A stretch of DNA of 64,000 nt from Ctena decussata (lineage: Eukaryota > Mollusca > Bivalvia > Lucinida > Lucinidae). Position 1 is the stretch's first letter. Each line of letters opens with the position of its first letter. The translations under genes and the position numbers were made by a program. Shown here piece by piece: positions 1 to 10,607 of this stretch. A model generated the notes under the pieces. The model was not told where the DNA came from, did not search any database, and was given only the letters and a program-made list of their open reading frames with translations. The DNA is taken from assembly GCA_963989385.1 (NCBI GenBank), contig OZ022512.1:30525899-30589898 (forward strand), written 5' to 3'.

Positions 1-612
1 GCAATATACTATACTCAAAAAAAATATTAAAGGGTCAAACTTTTACCCTGAGATTTCTGGAACATTTCAAACATTTGGTAAAGTAAATCTTTTCTACCTT
101 CCATTTTAATCATTTTACAAGTTTTACACACATGAAGCTTGAACTTATAGCCTTTGTCTTGACCAAGGTCAAGCTTTAAGTCAAACTATCCCTAAAATGA
201 AAGTTGTTTGAATTCCCATAGAGAATTGATAGTGTGTCAGTTTGGTCGGGAATAACTTCTCAAATTGATATGAGTTTTAAACTTCTTATAGCTTGCTGAC
301 CTTAAAAATGATTAAACTTGATGACTATCGAGGAATTTTTCAAAAAATTCATGAATTGGCGAAATCGAAAATTTTGGTGAATTTGTTCCCTATGGACTTC
401 AAAAAACTCTGATTTTGAGGGTAGTGTGAATTGAAGTCTGGACTTGGTCAAGATAAAGGCTATATTTTCAAACTTCATGTGTACAGAACTTGTAAAATGA
501 ATGAAATGGAAGGTGGAAATGATTTATTTTACCAAATGTTTGACATGTTCCAGAAATCGCGGGGTAAAAGTTTGACCCTTTAATATTTTTTTCGAGTATA
601 TATTATACTAGG
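1..612. mobile_element. Foldback element with ~180-bp inverted arms
   Basis: The first ~200 bases and the stretch 430-612 are imperfect reverse complements of each other (for example AAATATTAAAGGGTCAAAC near 25-43 and its complement near 570-590). The two arms flank about 220 bp of non-repeated AT-rich DNA. There is no reading frame of interest. This is the layout of a non-autonomous foldback or long-TIR MITE. The left edge may be cut by the window boundary. Confidence 0.7.
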
Positions 613-812
613 GGATAGTCGGGTAAATGCGGACAAAGGGTAAATTCGGACATTGACATTGTTTCCTTTATATGTTAGTTGTTTGGAACTTAAACAAAAA
701 TAACTGGCCAAACAGTGAAAATTCCTGATGAGACGGCTCATTATGAGCCGTCTCATCCGGATTTTCACTGTTTGCAAATCCGAAGTTACCCGACTCTACC
801 ATGTCTACCCTA
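611..812. mobile_element. Small MITE with central perfect hairpin
   Basis: Ends carry an inverted motif AGTCGGGTAA (617-626) matched by TTACCCGACT (786-795). The centre, 710-773, is a hairpin. Its inner stem of 15 bp (727-741 with 743-757) has only one unpaired base between the arms. The short reading frames that cross it are by-products of the palindrome. Confidence 0.55.
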
Positions 813-1564
813 CGTATTACAACACCTACACCGTTTATGTAAATTCCTAAAAAACTGAACAAGTCAATTTCACGCAGAATGACAAACAGTGGAGACTCAG
901 ATCAAACTGATTCAGGTCTACACAGCTTGTCCCAATATATACAGTGATTGCGGTATTTGCGTTATGGTGTTCAAGAGTAAAGGAACCGCGCTGTAAGAAG
1001 AGAAACCCTGAAATATAAAAAGCGGTTAACAGTGCTCTCAGAAAATTTCCCCCACCTTGCACACTGAGCTTACCGTCGAAGCATCCCGACGTCCGAAGTG
1101 GCGTATGCACTACAATTTAAAAGCCTAATGGGTGTATCAGGTGCCTAGTGCAGGGAGGAGGCCTTATAAAATGCATATCATAGCAAATTTACGAAGTCAG
1201 ATCAATGTTGTAGTGCCATTGAATTGAAACGTTATGTAACAATGATGTATTCACGTTGATTCAACGTCATGACGTTGAAACAACGTGGATACAACGTTGT
1301 TTCTGCTTGAATAGCGAATTAGGCATAAACATGTCTTAAAACATAAACGAATGGCGCATACCCAGAAAACATGCTCCTTTTAACATGTCTGACCAAGATA
1401 TGCGCGTTTCGAACAGATTAAAATCAGACTGTGTAAATATGAAAGGTAGAGAAAATTTAACGTCATAACCGTCCTGCACATATGCGCAGACTCAGTGGGC
1501 CTGGCAAGTAAAGTTCATATATTCTCGAAGACAGATATATTCTCGGTTGGCGCCGCTATAGTTT
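813..1564. other. Intergenic, one short palindrome
   Basis: No convincing gene. The only structure is a palindrome at 1252-1287 built from CACGTTG and CAACGTG arms around CAACGTCATGACGTTG. It resembles the cores of the CCCAGCAGGCACA family near 11-14 kb but lacks their ends. Confidence 0.5.
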
Positions 1565-2060
1565 AGCTTCGTTCACACGGGCAAAGTTTCTATGAAAAAG
1601 TGGGTTTGTCAAATTGAAATATGCTCGTGGGGATAAAAAAATATGTCACATTTTCATTGCCAAATATATATGTCAAAGTTTATTTAACAAACAAAATTTG
1701 TCCGCGTGAACAGAAAGTTTACCATAGAATACGTAACAAGGAAACTAACTATGGAGATGAACACAGAAAACTTTGCTTATAACCAAACAGTTTGATTTTG
1801 AACAGAGTATATTTAACAAAGACAATGTGGCATGGTTGCCCGTTCACACGGGTAAATTCATTTGTTCAGGTAACTTTGACGCGAAAACGGTGTTCGTGTG
1901 AACACTGCTACAAATATTTCACCGCCAAGTTTATTGATAAAGATTCTTTGTAACTGTTTTCTGTGACAAATAATTTGATCCGTACGAACGCAAAATGTTT
2001 GGCAAACTGTCTTTGCTATTGTTTCTGTGACAAAGAAACTTTGCTCGTGTGAACGAAGCT
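1565..2060. mobile_element. MITE with TTCGTTCACACGNGCAAA repeats
   Basis: Terminal inverted repeats AGCTTCGTTCACACG (1565-1579) and its complement at 2046-2060 bound ~496 bp. Both ends continue into GCAAAGTTTC. Internal subterminal copies of the GTTCACACGGG motif occur near 1841. No coding potential. Interpreted as a non-autonomous DNA transposon. Confidence 0.65.
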
Positions 2061-2496
2061 TTATTGGACCATTATTAGTTTTACCAGCTCAGTCGTAATG
2101 CATTTGCAAGGACACACTGCTATTTCAAGTTGTACTTAACACGCATAATCAAAATGATGTAGGGCAATAATTCACACTGCGCTTTAAGATGAAATGCATT
2201 TTGCAGGGACAAGCATATTTTAGCACGTACAAACAGACCATTACGTCATTACAGGACATCACGCCAGGCAGTATAATGGGCAACAAAGATACTGATGTAT
2301 CCGTATGCTAGATAACAACTATGAAATTCCAAGCGGGCACATGGCGTCGATATGACGATATGACGCGGCGTCAGTCCGACGCACGTGCCTGCTGCGTTGG
2401 GCCTGAACCAAACCGAAATACCCCACCATCTTACTTCGCTCCTGAAATGCCCACATTCACAGTGGCAGGGTACTTCATTAATACGTCAAATATAAA
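2061..2496. other. Unassigned intergenic DNA
   Basis: No repeat end, RNA gene or supported exon is visible. A 68-codon open frame at 2321-2527 (plus) has no recognisable motif and no supporting splice context, and is treated as chance. Confidence 0.4.
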
Positions 2497-2619
2497 GAAA
2501 TTTGTAAACATTTATAGATGCCCCTGATTGATAAAGTTAGTGACTGAGAGATTAAACAGGAGGGGAATATGACACACATTTGGAGAAAATAGTATGTTAT
2601 TAATTAAACAGTAAAACAG

Positions 2620-2813
2620 GGCCGGGCACAATGAAAGGAAAAAGAGGAAGAGGTAGGCAGATGAAGAGGTGTGAAACCAATTAAAGAGTGTTGTCAGCTC
2701 AACTAGGGCAGCTGAAAACAGGACAAGGTGGAAATGGATCGTTTTTAATTAATCTGTGTTGTTCCAACGACCTAGCAAGGTTATGGGATAGAATAGAATA
2801 GATAATAAAACAG
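2620..2813 (+). mobile_element. 5'-truncated LINE 3' end
   Basis: The insertion resembles the last part of the LINE remnant at 58812-59545: both carry a Lys/Arg-rich coding tail, then CAACTA(A/G)GGCAGCTGA and ...CCTAACGACCT/CCAACGACCT...GGTTATG, and end in an A-rich tail (ATAGAATAGATAATAAAA). Host text TAAAACAG is repeated at both borders, at 2612-2619 and 2806-2813. Copy B of the local duplication has the uninterrupted site near 5420-5430, so this is a target-primed insertion made after the duplication. Confidence 0.75.
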
Positions 2814-3099
2814 TATAATAAACACAAATGAAATATAAAAATATACAGAAGACTTCATATATACAGAAGGAATGAACTAACGCATTACATATACCTATTA
2901 GTAACGAATTTAGAAGTCATTGACTAGCGCTAGATTTCACTAAATCTTACCATCAAATTCTGTAAAATAAAAAGTAACTGCCCTGCTTAATATAAGTTAC
3001 CAGTGCTTTATTTCAACAACACAACTGAACATGAACCAGTGAACAAATTCGTTAATAATTTCAAGAAAACAAAGAAACGCATTTATTGGAAGCACACCT

Positions 3100-3299
3100 G
3101 AGCAGCAGCATGATAAAATCAACAAAGTGGCATGTGCGCATCCACCCAGTCTGATCAGAGTCTTCGCTGTGTGCCTAAAGGATAGCTCAGCCTTTAGGCG
3201 CACAGCGAAGACTCTGATCAGACTGGGCGGATGCCCAGACTGACCTGAGTCTTTGCTGGACGCACATGCCACTTTGTTGGTTCAGTCGTGTCGCGGCTC
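3100..3299. mobile_element. Compound palindrome (cloverleaf family), copy 1
   Basis: A 200-bp degenerate member of the GAGCCGCGACACGA family, with the central arms CCCAGTCTGATCAGAGTCTT and their complement best preserved. The left end is eroded (GAGCAGCAGC) and the right end is intact (GTGTCGCGGCTC). The paralogous empty site lies at ~5715 in copy B, where AAGCACAC runs almost directly into TATGTACATG. This shows that the element is a real insertion and where its borders are. Confidence 0.85.
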
Positions 3300-3649
3300 A
3301 TATGTACATGTAACATTCTGCTTTAATAAATAAATTGCGTAAAAAAGGAATGTAGGACAAAGTGACATATCGCAAGCTTTATTTGAACATAAAGCAGTTT
3401 AAAGTGTATTGTTAGGAACTTTCTGGTTAGTCTTTATATATAACATCATCTAATAGTAAAACAATTAAAAACTTAGCATCTTATATCGTAGAGGCTTATA
3501 TCGTAGAGGCTTTTAAAACAATCTATGCATATTTTTTTTATCCGAGGCGACATGCAGGATTTGGGCAACGCGAACCCAGCGTTGATGCAGCGTTCATTGC
3601 CTATGCAAAAAGCTCACCTTTGATTTAGGTGGGCTAAAACTACATGGTC

Positions 3650-3826
3650 TAACTGAGTCAATGTCAATGTCATCAGCAGTGTCAATGTCTGCCTCGCTGG
3701 TGTCTACAAGCTTCATACAAAGTAGTCCTGCGCAGTAAGAAAGTTTCGTCGGTCTTATAGCGCATAAGATTCTGTGTTTGGGTATTTATTTCCAGAGCAA
3801 TTCTCCATTTTCTAAATCTGCAAACT
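3650..3826 (-). pseudogene. Decayed copy of the 7368-7540 exon
   Basis: On the minus strand this matches the candidate exon at 7368-7540, with a conserved acceptor context (TTTGCAG then ATTTAGA) and a similar start, M-E-N-C-S-G-N. A TAA interrupts the frame about 17 codons in, and a second in-frame stop plus a frame change precede the shared SEAD segment. The donor position seen in the intact copy is altered. It is read as a pseudoexon from an ancient duplication. The function of the parent gene is unknown. Confidence 0.5.
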
Positions 3827-4093
3827 TTCTCACGTGCTGCCATTCATCTGAACTGCACACTTTTTATAAGAGGTTTTCAATGGTAAAACATAGATTTGCA
3901 TTGATATTTGTTCTTCCGCATGACCGCCCACAAGGCTGCGCATACCCTGTCAAAGGCTTTTTCTGAAATCTATGAAGATATGGTACAGATTCTGCTGGTA
4001 TTAAAAAAACTTTTCAAGCAGGATAAGGTTAAACATCTGTTCTGTGGTGCTCCTTCCGGCTCTTAAGCAAGTCTAACCACAGTCACTGTCGAC

Positions 4094-4346
4094 AATCTGG
4101 CCCCAAGGTTATAAAACTTTTTTCATGCTCAACTCAGCTGAGCATGAAATTTTACCTGCTAATAAATAGCAAATTACTGATAAGTACAGTTGTTTTCTTG
4201 TTCAGTTTAGCTGAATATGAAATTTTCTCTGCTTGTGAATAAGAAAATGCCAACATTTGTTGGCATTTTCATATTTATCAGCTGAGAAAATTTTATGCTC
4301 AGCTGAGTTGAGCATGAAAAAAGTTTTATAACCTCGGGGCCAGATT
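4094..4346. mobile_element. Foldback element GGCCCC-AGGTTATAAAAC, copy 1
   Basis: About 250 bp bounded by AATCTGGCCCC and its exact complement. Subterminal palindromes CTCAACTCAGCTGAGC occur on both sides, and the centre contains AAATGCCAACA/TGTTGGCATTT. A near-identical element lies at 58989-59230. It sits inside a dead LINE. Confidence 0.8.
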
Positions 4347-4516
4347 ACCTCTTCAGCTATTGGGTTAAGCATCAATTATGCTCTCTCCGCCGCTAGAACA
4401 ATTTCTGCTGGAATATTATCAACTACGGTTGACTTCCTCTTCTTCAGTGCTGACTTCTATAATCTCACGTTTCTCACGAAGGATCGCTTGTGATCTTCTG
4501 GATGCTGTGGGAAGTC

Positions 4517-4743
4517 CTGGGGCCGTATTTATGAAACGACTTAAGTGGTTGCTATGCTGTTGCTAAGGCGAAATTTCTATGACGGAGATTCCCTACAACT
4601 ACGAAATCTGCTCTGGAGGAACAGTCTGAAAAAGACTGTTCCCCCAGAGCAAATTTCATAGTTGTAGGAAATCTCCTTTATAGAAATTAAGAATTAGCAA
4701 CAGCATAGCAACGACTTAAGTGTTTTTATAAATACGACCCCAG
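4517..4743. mobile_element. Palindromic MITE CTGGGGCCGTATTTAT
   Basis: Inverted arms of ~100 bp each: CTGGGGCCGTATTTATGAAA at the left, its near-complement ATAAATACGACCCCAG at the right, plus GTTGCTATGCTGTTGCTAA and its complement. The arms meet around AACAGTCTGAAAAAGACTGTT near 4620-4640. It is inserted in the LINE remnant. No coding capacity. Confidence 0.8.
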
Positions 4744-5307
4744 AGCTGCACTGTCACCATAACTCTCATGATTGTAAAGATTTGAGAAATGTTCTGTCCA
4801 TCTGCTGAGAATTTCTTGTTCTTCTGTTAGGCATTTCCCAGATTTGTCCCGGATAGTTGTGGCTCTATCCTGCTTCTCTGCAGTTGGAATCTTCACCAGC
4901 TGATATGCTCTCTTGCTCTTGTTTTTGTTCAGGCATGTTTCGATCTACTCACAGTGAATACATATCCTCCTATTTTGCTGTCTTTATTCCGTCTCTTCAT
5001 CAAATCCCTCCTCTCATCAATCTCTTGTGACCCAGGGCTTTTTCCTGCGACGTTCTCAATGGCTGTGTCAGTCACTGCTGTATTGTAGGAAGTAATGATA
5101 CTGTCTGTGTAATAATTCCTCAGACTGATGAGTGGTGCAAATTTCCCACCTTTTGTTGCTTAAAATGTGCCTACCATATCTGGGCTTCTTAACTTCTCAA
5201 GGTCAAACCTGGATTGACTTTCTGGCCTTCATTAGACTATATCGCCATCATCACCAGGTCATGGTCACTTCCTATATCGACAGGAAAGTTCCATAAGTCA
5301 AACAGAA

Positions 5308-5830
5308 ACTTGTGAACACTTATGGATGCTCCTGATTGATAAAGTTAGTGACTGACGGTTAAAAAAGGAAGGGAATATAGCACTCATTTGGAGGAAATAT
5401 AATGTTATTAATTAAACAGTAAAACAGTATGATAAATACCAATAAAATATATGCGAGGCTGCATATAATTATGAAAGAAATAAACAAACGCATTACATGT
5501 AACTGTTAGTAACGTATTTAGTAACCACCGACTAGCGCTAGATTCTAACAAATCTTACCATCTAATTCTGTAAAACAAAAAGTAACCGCCCTACATATTA
5601 TTAACTTTTAAATCGACATAAATGCTTTATTTCACCAACACAATTAAACATGAACCAGTGAGCAAATTCAACGAGTATTTTAAAAAACATAGAAACACAT
5701 GTATTGGAAGCACACAATTGTATGTACATGCAGCATGCAATAAGTAAAAAGAGGAATACAGGACACAATTGACGTATCTCCAATTTAACAGTTTAAAGCG
5801 CATTGCTTGGACCTTTCTGCATAATATATG
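5308..5830. repeat. Local duplication, copy B
   Basis: Partner of 2497-3450, offset by ~2.8 kb. It lacks both the LINE tail and the compound palindrome found in copy A, and so serves as an empty-site reference for each. No gene is seen. Short minus-strand open frames here differ between the two copies and are not conserved. Confidence 0.8.
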
Positions 5831-5980
5831 TACAGCATACGGCATAAAAATGGTGGTATTATAATGTTTAATTGCAGTATATCTCAACAGATATGTCATC
5901 GTATCATATAACATGAATGCGTACGAGATAGAAAAAATATAGAGATTTATGATTGCCTAATACTCGCCGACGAAATGGCT

Positions 5981-7022
5981 GCTGTCAGGGAGTAGCTTTT
6001 CCCCCCTAGTAGTCCCCCCCCCCCCCACGGAAAAATGACTATGATTTTTCCACAGTAGAATTTCCCACCGGAAAAATGGCTATATAGTAGAATTTCCCCC
6101 CGGAAATATGACTATATAGCCAATTTTCCCCGGGGAAAATCTACTATAGGTGTTTTTGCATAGCCGTTTTGCCCCTCTATAGTGGATTTTCCCCCTGGTA
6201 ATATGATTGCAGGAAAACACGCTACATAGTAGAATTTGCTTCTTCTCCAATAATAATAGTGAGGTTCATAACTGAAACAGATATGCAAGTATTTGTGCGT
6301 AAAATATCGATGGATAACAGATGCTAGAACCGCAAGCATATGTCCATCAGTCTGTCTTATTACAGGCAGGCGTTTGGGTTTTCCGTGTTAGCCAAAAACG
6401 GCTATGAGTGTACATGTTTGTGTGCATAAATTTGTATAATTTTGTGTTTGTACAAGCGTTTATTTGTGCGTGCGCACAGCGGAGGGCCTGGACTAGTGTT
6501 CGCCTTTCACGCAGGAGTCATGGGCTCGACTCCCATCGGGATACACGTCCGATTATTATTTTCAATGTAATAAACTGCCTGCTGTATTAAACATGACTGG
6601 ACAAAGCACCCTTTCGTACATCTTCCTGTAAGCTTGCATGCGTATGTGTACGTATATAAATATCTGCGAAGGGAAGAAATCACATCCCCCTCGTTTCTTA
6701 ATTAGTAATTATTGATTATTATAAAAGTATGGTTGCTAAATTTGCATATTGATTTTTTTGGAATTTATCACGTTTATTACCTCCGTTGAAGAACTGCTAC
6801 ATTTCTAATGTGAAATGTTTCTGGTCCATTCCGTTCCGTGTCGTTCCGTTCCGCAAAAATACCAATAACCATACAAAATTCACTAATAGCTAATTCCCGG
6901 TGGGGGAAAAAGGACTATGGGGGAAAAGTGGCTCTATGAGGTCCGGACAATCCACTATATAGTCGTCCTTCTTATAGCCATTTTTCCGGGGGGAAAGGGG
7001 GAAAAACCACTCTCTGACAGCT
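5981..7022. mobile_element. ~1.04-kb foldback element with C/G-run ends
   Basis: Ends are GCTGTCAGGGAGT (5981-5993) and the complement of GCTGTCAGAGAGT (7010-7022). Both are followed by runs of C or G alternating with motifs such as GGAAAAATGGCTATA and CTATATAG. The C-rich subterminal regions mirror each other (6000-6200 against 6890-7010). A tRNA-like SINE head sits inside at ~6473-6560. Confidence 0.7.
6473..6560 (+). mobile_element. tRNA-like SINE head
   Basis: GGAGGGCCTGGACTAGTGTT resembles a tRNA 5' half with A-box. Downstream, GGGCTCGACTCCC is a clear B-box/T-arm. The tRNA fold is imperfect and flanking sequence lies within a foldback element, so it is treated as a SINE fragment and not a tRNA gene. 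Confidence 0.45.
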
Positions 7023-7367
7023 GCATGTCCAGTTGAATTCGATGATCAAATAGTATTTTAAGAACGGACGGGCGGATGAAGGAAATACATGTAGGTAAAC
7101 GTATACGGCTGTCAAACACTTGTTCGTAATGATAAAGAAGAAGAAACAGGATTCCAGATAAAAGTGCATGTTGGCAGTTAATCAGGAATAGTACAAAATT
7201 ATTTTTACTTCGTATTTCTCCATTTTAATATGTTTCGATCCTAAGAATCACCTCGCCTCGTGGAAGCGTTTGCGATGAGGCCCACAACATTTGATGGCAA
7301 AATTAAAATTGTCTACCTGAATAATCACCAAATATGGCCCAGAGGCGAAACTAGAAAAATATTTTAC
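7023..7367. other. Unassigned DNA between foldback and exon
   Basis: No feature supported. If the 7368-7540 exon is real, this is intronic DNA downstream of it. I could not identify a following exon. Confidence 0.4.
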
Positions 7368-7540
7368 CTGGTCCAACTGAGTCACCATCAACAGTATCAA
7401 CGTCTGCCTCGCTGGTGTCTACAAGCTTCCGTACAAAGTTGTCCTGCGCAGTAATAATTTTTCTTCGTTCTTCATGCGCATGTGATTCTGTCTTCGGGTG
7501 TCTCTTTCCGGAGCAGTTCCCCATCCTCTAAATCTGCATA
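7368..7540 (-). CDS. Candidate first coding exon, MGNC protein of unknown function
   Basis: On the minus strand, a pyrimidine-rich acceptor (TTTCTGTTTATGCAG) precedes ATTTAG, then AGG and an ATG opening M-G-N-C-S-G-K-R-H-P. The frame stays open for ~52 codons (…ITAQDNFVRKLVDTSEADVD…) to a strong donor, CAG|GTAAAA. The MGNC start suits N-myristoylation (Gly2) with possible palmitoylation at Cys4, so a membrane-attached protein is plausible. The rest is charged and low in hydrophobics. A decayed homologous copy at 3650-3826 keeps the acceptor and start region, which argues that this was once a selected exon. No family recognised and no other exon found; it could be an isolated relic. Confidence 0.4.
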
Positions 7541-7717
7541 AACAGAAATGAATATGAACAGATGAACAAGAAAATGCCTCAAAGGTGCGTGAAACACTAT
7601 TTTACTTATGAAGATAGAAAGAAATCATCTGGATTGACTCGCGATTCAGTGAAGCTGTCTGTAACAATATACCACTCTCAGAATTACACTGAAACGAATT
7701 ACCACCATTGAACGTCA

Positions 7718-7772
7718 AAATAAATAAATAAATAAACAAGAATAAATAAATAAATAAATAAATAAATAAAAC
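7718..7772. repeat. (AAAT)n microsatellite
   Basis: Nearly pure AAAT repeats with one short interruption. A second, shorter AAAT tract is at 9018-9045. Confidence 0.9.
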
Positions 7773-7864
7773 ATAACGTCTTTATTCGGCTATACGTGAT
7801 TTTTCTCCATTTCTATAATGACCTCAAATATCTGAACATCTGCTTTGAAATGGGAGTTTCCCTT

Positions 7865-7932
7865 CTAATACAATCACAAAAATCTAGATCCGTCTTATAA
7901 GACGGATCTAGATATTTGGGATTGTATTGGAA
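7865..7932. repeat. Palindrome with perfect 30-bp core
   Basis: Positions 7883-7912 read TCTAGATCCGTCTTA followed by its exact complement with no spacer. Weaker pairing (CTAATACAATC with GATTGTATTGG) extends it to ~68 bp. This is likely a minimal MITE or foldback relic. No flanking duplication is obvious. Confidence 0.75.
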
Positions 7933-8380
7933 ATGAACCCCCTCCCCCCTCCCCCTCCTTTAACCGAAGAAATACGGTACCTACCTAAACAGTTCAAAAT
8001 CGTGAATAAGTAAAGAACACAGCACACACAAAACAAATTTTTTTTTCTGCAAAACTCCGGTATTTTATGCACTCACTTCATTTTATTTTCTTTTTCTAAC
8101 TACCACTCCTGAGTGTGTGTAACTTGCACCTGTCTGTTTTGCATCATCTGTTTCCTACCTGTATTCTCTCGATGCCTGTTTTTTAAACTCAAAGACCTGG
8201 AGAAATGAGTTTCAAAAGAAAACAACCACATGCTTAGTCAACAGATGAACCATATTGTGATAAAACCTGCCTTCTGGATATTGCAAAATGATCATGCCCA
8301 GACCAAAGTGCACATATGCGTAGTCTAGTTAATTTTGTATGCTCAGTAACATGTGACAGTTAAAAGGAAACTTAATGCTA
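7933..8380. other. Unassigned intergenic DNA
   Basis: No gene or repeat boundary recognised in these ~450 bp. Confidence 0.4.
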
Positions 8381-8600
8381 GTTGGTTGGATGGTTGTTTG
8401 GGGTTTAACGGCTCTTTGAGGCAGTGTATCAGCCTGCCAGAGAGAGACAGAAAGAAGAGAGATATGATAGGGGAGAGAAAAAATGCGCAAACAGCCCCCA
8501 CCCGCACCTACTGAATGCCTTGCCCTACTACTATCCAAGGCAATACGCCCAGGCACTGAGAGTTATTCCCGGCACTATTGCCCGACCACCATCCCCTTCG
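8381..8600 (-). mobile_element. SINE type 2 (minus)
   Basis: The minus-strand sequence matches 28034-28270: the body AGTAGGTGCGGGTGGG, an AGAGAGA-like CT/GA tract, and the 3' tail region ending GGGTTTAAC-like text and CAACCAATCC. It is more diverged than the other copy. No coding role. Confidence 0.65.
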
Positions 8601-8645
8601 TGCTAGTAAAAGATAAATCTCGGTACCGACCGGTTAAATGACTTG

Positions 8646-8877
8646 TGGTGTTACAATCAGGTCGATCAAAGAGTGGAAAAGAAAGGCGTTCACAATGGAA
8701 TCCGCTTGCGTTTCAAAAAGATTTCGATCATATCAGGACGATAGGTGGGTGATAATGAAAGGCTGTGTGCAGTGGAACCCCTATTTACTGTTGAAAAGAT
8801 TTCCATCTCCAGCGGGTATCGAGCACCGGACCGCTAGATCAGCATGCCAGCGGTTAACCTTGTTGGCTACCCAGGCT
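8646..8877 (-). mobile_element. tRNA-headed SINE type 1 (minus)
   Basis: Minus-strand order: tRNA-like head (GCCTGGGTAGCCAACAAGGT, then GATCTAGCGGTCC), body AACAGTAAATAGGGGTTCCA, CTGCACACAGCCTTTCATTA, and the 3' part TCGTCCTGATATGA. This is the same family as 9501-9700 and 19011-19215. The B-box is degraded. Confidence 0.75.
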
Positions 8878-9060
8878 TTACCCTGATAAGAAGCGCCTCG
8901 ACGAGTCGGTTTTGAATTTCGCACATTTTCTCTGGGTATATCTGGGTATGAAAAGAATTATCCTCAAACCCACCCTTACTAACTTACTCTAGCTCTCCAT
9001 GTGGCATGTAGAAAAAAAAACAAATAAATAAATAAATAAATTAAACAATAAATGAATACC

Positions 9061-9399
9061 GTATTGATCCTAATAAACGCCATCGCTCTTATAAACGCCC
9101 CCTGCCTCTTTTTGAAGATAATGTAATATTAACTTGCATGAATTCCTGTTTGCTTCCCTGGATAAGGTATCTATTTGAAATGGCTTCTGCTCCTAGAGGA
9201 AAGAAGTTGCTCCTAGACGAGCAAATTCTTTCCTTTAAGAGTTGACCCGTACTCTGAAAGTACATGTATACCCATCACCTTTACATTGCTAATTAGAGTT
9301 ATTTTGGCAATGGTTGATTAACTACACGTTAGGCTCTGAATAACGCCTCCTTTCGCAAAATGCAACGCCCCTTGGGCGTTTAATAGGTTTAATACAGCA
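9061..9399. mobile_element. MITE with GTATTNANCCTANTAAACGCC ends, contains satellite-like motif
   Basis: Left end GTATTGATCCTAATAAACGCC (9061 on) and right end GGCGTTTAATAGGTTTAATAC are inverted repeats. Inside, 9188-9245 reads (on the minus strand) CTTAAAGGAAAGAATTTGCT, then CGTCTAGGAGC. This is nearly the unit of the 53-bp satellite at 30.2-32 kb. Confidence 0.6.
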
Positions 9400-9500
9400 A
9401 GAAGAGAATCTTTTTCTTCTTATTTCTCTGCCAAGGGACTTGATCAACATTGTAATTGGTACATAATGTGTGTAGTATGCAGCTGCAAATGGAAGGAGGA

Positions 9501-9700
9501 GCCTCGGTATCTCATGCAGTAGGTTAATCGCTGGTCTGCTGATCTAGCGGTCCCGGGTTCGAGCCCCGCTGTAGGCTGGAATCTTTTCAACCGTAAACGG
9601 GGTTCCATTGCACACAGCTTTTCATTATCACCCACCCATCGTCCTGATATGACTGAAATACTGTTGTAAAGGACGTAAAATCGCAAGTCATCCAATCATC
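9501..9700 (+). mobile_element. tRNA-headed SINE type 1 (plus)
   Basis: The head has an A-box-like stretch near 9505-9525 and a textbook B-box GGTTCGAGCCC (~9555). It is followed by the body ACGGGGTTCCATTGCACACA, TCATTATCACCCACCCATCG, the conserved GATATGACTGAAATACTGT, and a short CCAATC-type tail. Best-preserved copy of the family in the window. Confidence 0.8.
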
Positions 9701-10068
9701 GACTTGAAGCCAATGGAGGAAACAAAAACAGGTAAAAGTGCAATAACTATGGACTGAAACACTCCTTCTTACCTGTTCCATGTGTTCATTGCAAAGTTTG
9801 AAAGCCTGCAATTATTGTGAGCTGATGATTCAAATAATTTGAATTCCAGTGTAGGCAGATAATCCTAAAATATTTTCACAGATCTTAACAATGGAACATT
9901 CTTTAGCCCGACTCTTCTGTTGTTATGTATTCAATGGATAAGTGCACTAGTCTTTTTTCCCTTTATTTTTAGAGAAGTGCGATGCCCGTTTCCATATGAA
10001 ATCAGTGTACAGGAGACCCTCACTGCCAATATCTCTTTTATGGGACATTTAGCGCAATGAGTAAAATT
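9701..10068. other. Unassigned intergenic DNA
   Basis: No supported feature. Confidence 0.4.
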
Positions 10069-10248
10069 GAGCCGCGACACGACAAAACCAACAAAGTGGC
10101 ATGTGCGCCCAGCGAAAACTAAAATCAGCCTGGGCATCAGCCCAGTCTGATCAGAATCTTCGTTGTCCGCAAGGACTAGCTTAGACCCTTAGCTACCCTT
10201 TACGCACACAGCTTAGACTCTGGTCAGACTGGGCGGCTGCTCAGGCTC
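10069..10248. mobile_element. Compound palindrome, copy 2 (3'-truncated)
   Basis: Starts with an intact GAGCCGCGACACGAC end and the full left arm plus central hairpin. The right arm stops after GACTGGGCGGCTGCTCAGGC, so the last ~60 bp and the closing terminal repeat are missing. Confidence 0.85.
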
Positions 10249-10607
10249 ATGAATTCGGTTCTAATGTGGACTCAAAAACAACTGGGGGAGAATAGATATG
10301 ATCCGACCAACTACGATCTTAATTCTCCCGTCTAACATACGCACTTATACAAATGCTACTTGCAAATATAAATGGGATTTTTTTTTTCAAAGAAGATTTT
10401 GAGTTTTCATGCTACTATTATAGGTGAGGTTTCCGAGTGTTGAAACATAATATTTAAACAAATACGTGTTTAAAAACTGAACGAATTCACAAAAATCTAT
10501 TTTTATGGAGCTCTGAAAAGAGCTAATAAACTTCGCATGAGTAGATACCAAATATTACGATCCAGTCGTGACGTATACCATACAACATCGCTGACATACC
10601 ATGCATC

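Larger units (their letters stand above)
2497..3450. repeat. Local duplication, copy A
   Basis: This stretch aligns by eye with 5308-5830 in the same orientation. Shared blocks include CTGATTGATAAAGTTAGTGA, ATTAATTAAACAGTAAAACAG, GACTAGCGCTAGATT and CATTTATTGGAAGCACAC-like text. Copy A is longer because it carries two later insertions, a LINE 3' end (2620-2813) and a compound palindrome (3100-3299). Both are absent from copy B. Divergence is substantial, so the duplication is old. Confidence 0.8.
3960..5250 (-). pseudogene. LINE reverse-transcriptase remnant, split by two foldbacks
   Basis: Read on the minus strand, 4740-4920 gives IPTAEKQDRATTIRDKSGKC followed by LTEEQEILSRWTEHFSNLYN. This is the linker upstream of the RT domain typical of metazoan LINEs annotated as endonuclease-reverse transcriptase. 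The segment 4347-4516 continues with a VVDNIPAE-like motif (RT region 'G-V/I-DNIPAE'). Two palindromic elements (4094-4346 and 4517-4743) interrupt it, and stop codons and frame changes are frequent. Non-functional. Confidence 0.65.

Noticed and set aside
880..945. Eleventh compound palindrome
   Set aside because: Only GACTCAGATCA-like text is shared; there are no ends and no arm pairing.
9501..9575. tRNA gene
   Set aside because: The B-box is perfect, but the acceptor and anticodon stems do not close and the sequence continues into a SINE body shared with other loci.
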